Below are positions 63,418-64,000 of a stretch of 64,000 nucleotides of DNA, piece after piece. Under the pieces are notes generated by a model that saw nothing but the letters and a program-made list of their open reading frames with translations, ran no database searches and was not told the origin of the DNA. This DNA is from Candidatus Pristimantibacillus lignocellulolyticus. GTDB lineage: Bacteria; Bacillota; Bacilli; Paenibacillales; Paenibacillaceae. Each line of letters begins with the position of its first letter. Position 1 is the first letter of the stretch. A program made the translations under genes and the position numbers. The stretch spans positions 2,667,001 through 2,731,000 of the forward strand of contig CP097899.1 in NCBI GenBank assembly GCA_023639215.1, given 5' to 3'.

Positions 63418-64000
63418 GTGTCTCGCATTCAATCTATTAGCAGAAGAATAGACTGGGGTGGCATAATACTCTATAGCTTCCTTACAGTATTGGGACTTGT
63501 TATGTTATTACCATTAGTATATTTGGCTTCAACCGCTTTGAAGCCAATTAGTGAATTGTTCTTATTTCCACCAAGATTTTTCGTAATGAATCCAACGTTA
63601 ACTAACTTCCGTGACCTATTGTTAGTTACAGGAACATCTAGTGTTCCATTTATCCGATTCATTCTCAATAGCTTAATAGTTACGGGAGGTATTGTTGGTG
63701 GCGGTGTTGTTATTTCCGCCCTTGCAGCTTACCCGCTTGCCAAACACGATATGGTCGGCAAGAAGTTTTTCTTTGATATGATCGTAGCTTCCTTGATGTT
63801 CTCTCCTATTGTATTGCAAATACCGCAATACCTGATCATGAGTAAATCAGGACTAATGAATACGTACTTTGCACTTATTCTACCTTACTTGGCAGCTCCA
63901 ATAGGAATGTTCTTGATGGTTCAATTCCTTCGTCAAATACCTGACGCATTGCTAGAAGCATCGAGAATGGACGGAGCTTCCGAATGGAAGATATTCTGGG
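63418..64000 (+). CDS. ABC sugar permease, MalG/UgpE type, 3' end outside the window
   Basis: Second membrane subunit, cut by the window end after about 194 residues. It begins with GTG at 63418 (product start MSRIQSISRRIDWGG), 8 bases after GGGAGGG; no ATG occurs in frame near the start, which is why it can be overlooked. Visible are transmembrane segments near residues 18-40, 80-105 and later ones, and the EAA loop beginning EASRMDGASEWKIFW at the edge. It pairs with the permease ending at 63414 to form the channel of the arabinan-locus importer. Confidence 0.9.
   Translation, partial: MSRIQSISRRIDWGGIILYSFLTVLGLVMLLPLVYLASTALKPISELFLFPPRFFVMNPTLTNFRDLLLVTGTSSVPFIRFILNSLIVTGGIVGGGVVISALAAYPLAKHDMVGKKFFFDMIVASLMFSPIVLQIPQYLIMSKSGLMNTYFALILPYLAAPIGMFLMVQFLRQIPDALLEASRMDGASEWKIFW

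Overview
The window looks like chromosomal DNA of a low-GC member of the Paenibacillaceae (Paenibacillus or Cohnella-like). The reasons are AGGAGG-type ribosome sites with TTG/GTG starts, YesM/YesN-type two-component genes beside ABC sugar importers that lack their own ATPase, very large SLH-anchored surface proteins, stalk proteins with a copper-amine-oxidase-N-like domain, a ~1000-residue fused solute-binding protein, and cre-like catabolite sites. This placement is inferred from gene content; there is no rRNA. I see no tRNA, prophage, insertion sequence with a transposase, or CRISPR array.

Layout. 1-10.7 kb: an amino-sugar locus with the end of nagA, a solute-binding lipoprotein, two permeases, a histidine kinase and response regulator pair, a NagZ-type beta-N-acetylhexosaminidase and a ROK sugar kinase. 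Together they would sense, import, split, phosphorylate and deacetylate a GlcNAc-containing oligosaccharide. 10.8-15.3 kb: a repeat-bearing lipoprotein and two ABC modules flanking a YtrA-like GntR regulator. 15.4-24.3 kb: two polysaccharide deacetylases, two tandem 670-residue secreted paralogues, an ABC exporter and a Cu/Zn superoxide dismutase. 24.7-28.3 kb: the conserved trio of circularly permuted ATP-grasp, alpha-E and transglutaminase-like proteins. 28.4-30.8 kb: an alpha/beta hydrolase with an apparent ATT start, and an amidase.

31.4-45 kb: a 2544-residue SLH-anchored amylopullulanase under a sigma-A promoter, cre and LacI-type palindrome, then a 1722-residue SLH protein built of alternating Ig-like repeats with a GNAT acetyltransferase gene one base downstream. 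45.1-48.5 kb: a zinc-type CDF exporter and ArsR/SmtB repressor, an FMN reductase, a 59-residue YjfB-family gene and an AHSA1/SRPBCC protein. 48.5-49.3 kb: a gene-free stretch of intergenic repeats. 49.4-64 kb: an arabinan/arabinoxylan locus with a winged-helix regulator, cytosolic GH43, LamG-GH51, lipoprotein GH43, two solute-binding proteins (one a carbohydrate-binding-module fusion) and two permeases, the last cut by the window end.

The most unusual signal is a ~65-75 nt leader element present in seven full copies and at least one partial copy. It lies directly before the Shine-Dalgarno sequence of five unrelated genes (alpha-E protein, amidase, CDF exporter, FMN reductase, YjfB) and is a 64-bp triple tandem in front of the alpha-E gene. 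All copies keep ACTTTTC (or GACTTTTC) and a downstream GAAAAG; the helix they form is kept by compensatory changes, and an internal GAAGT could compete for the same strand. I do not recognise it as a named riboswitch.
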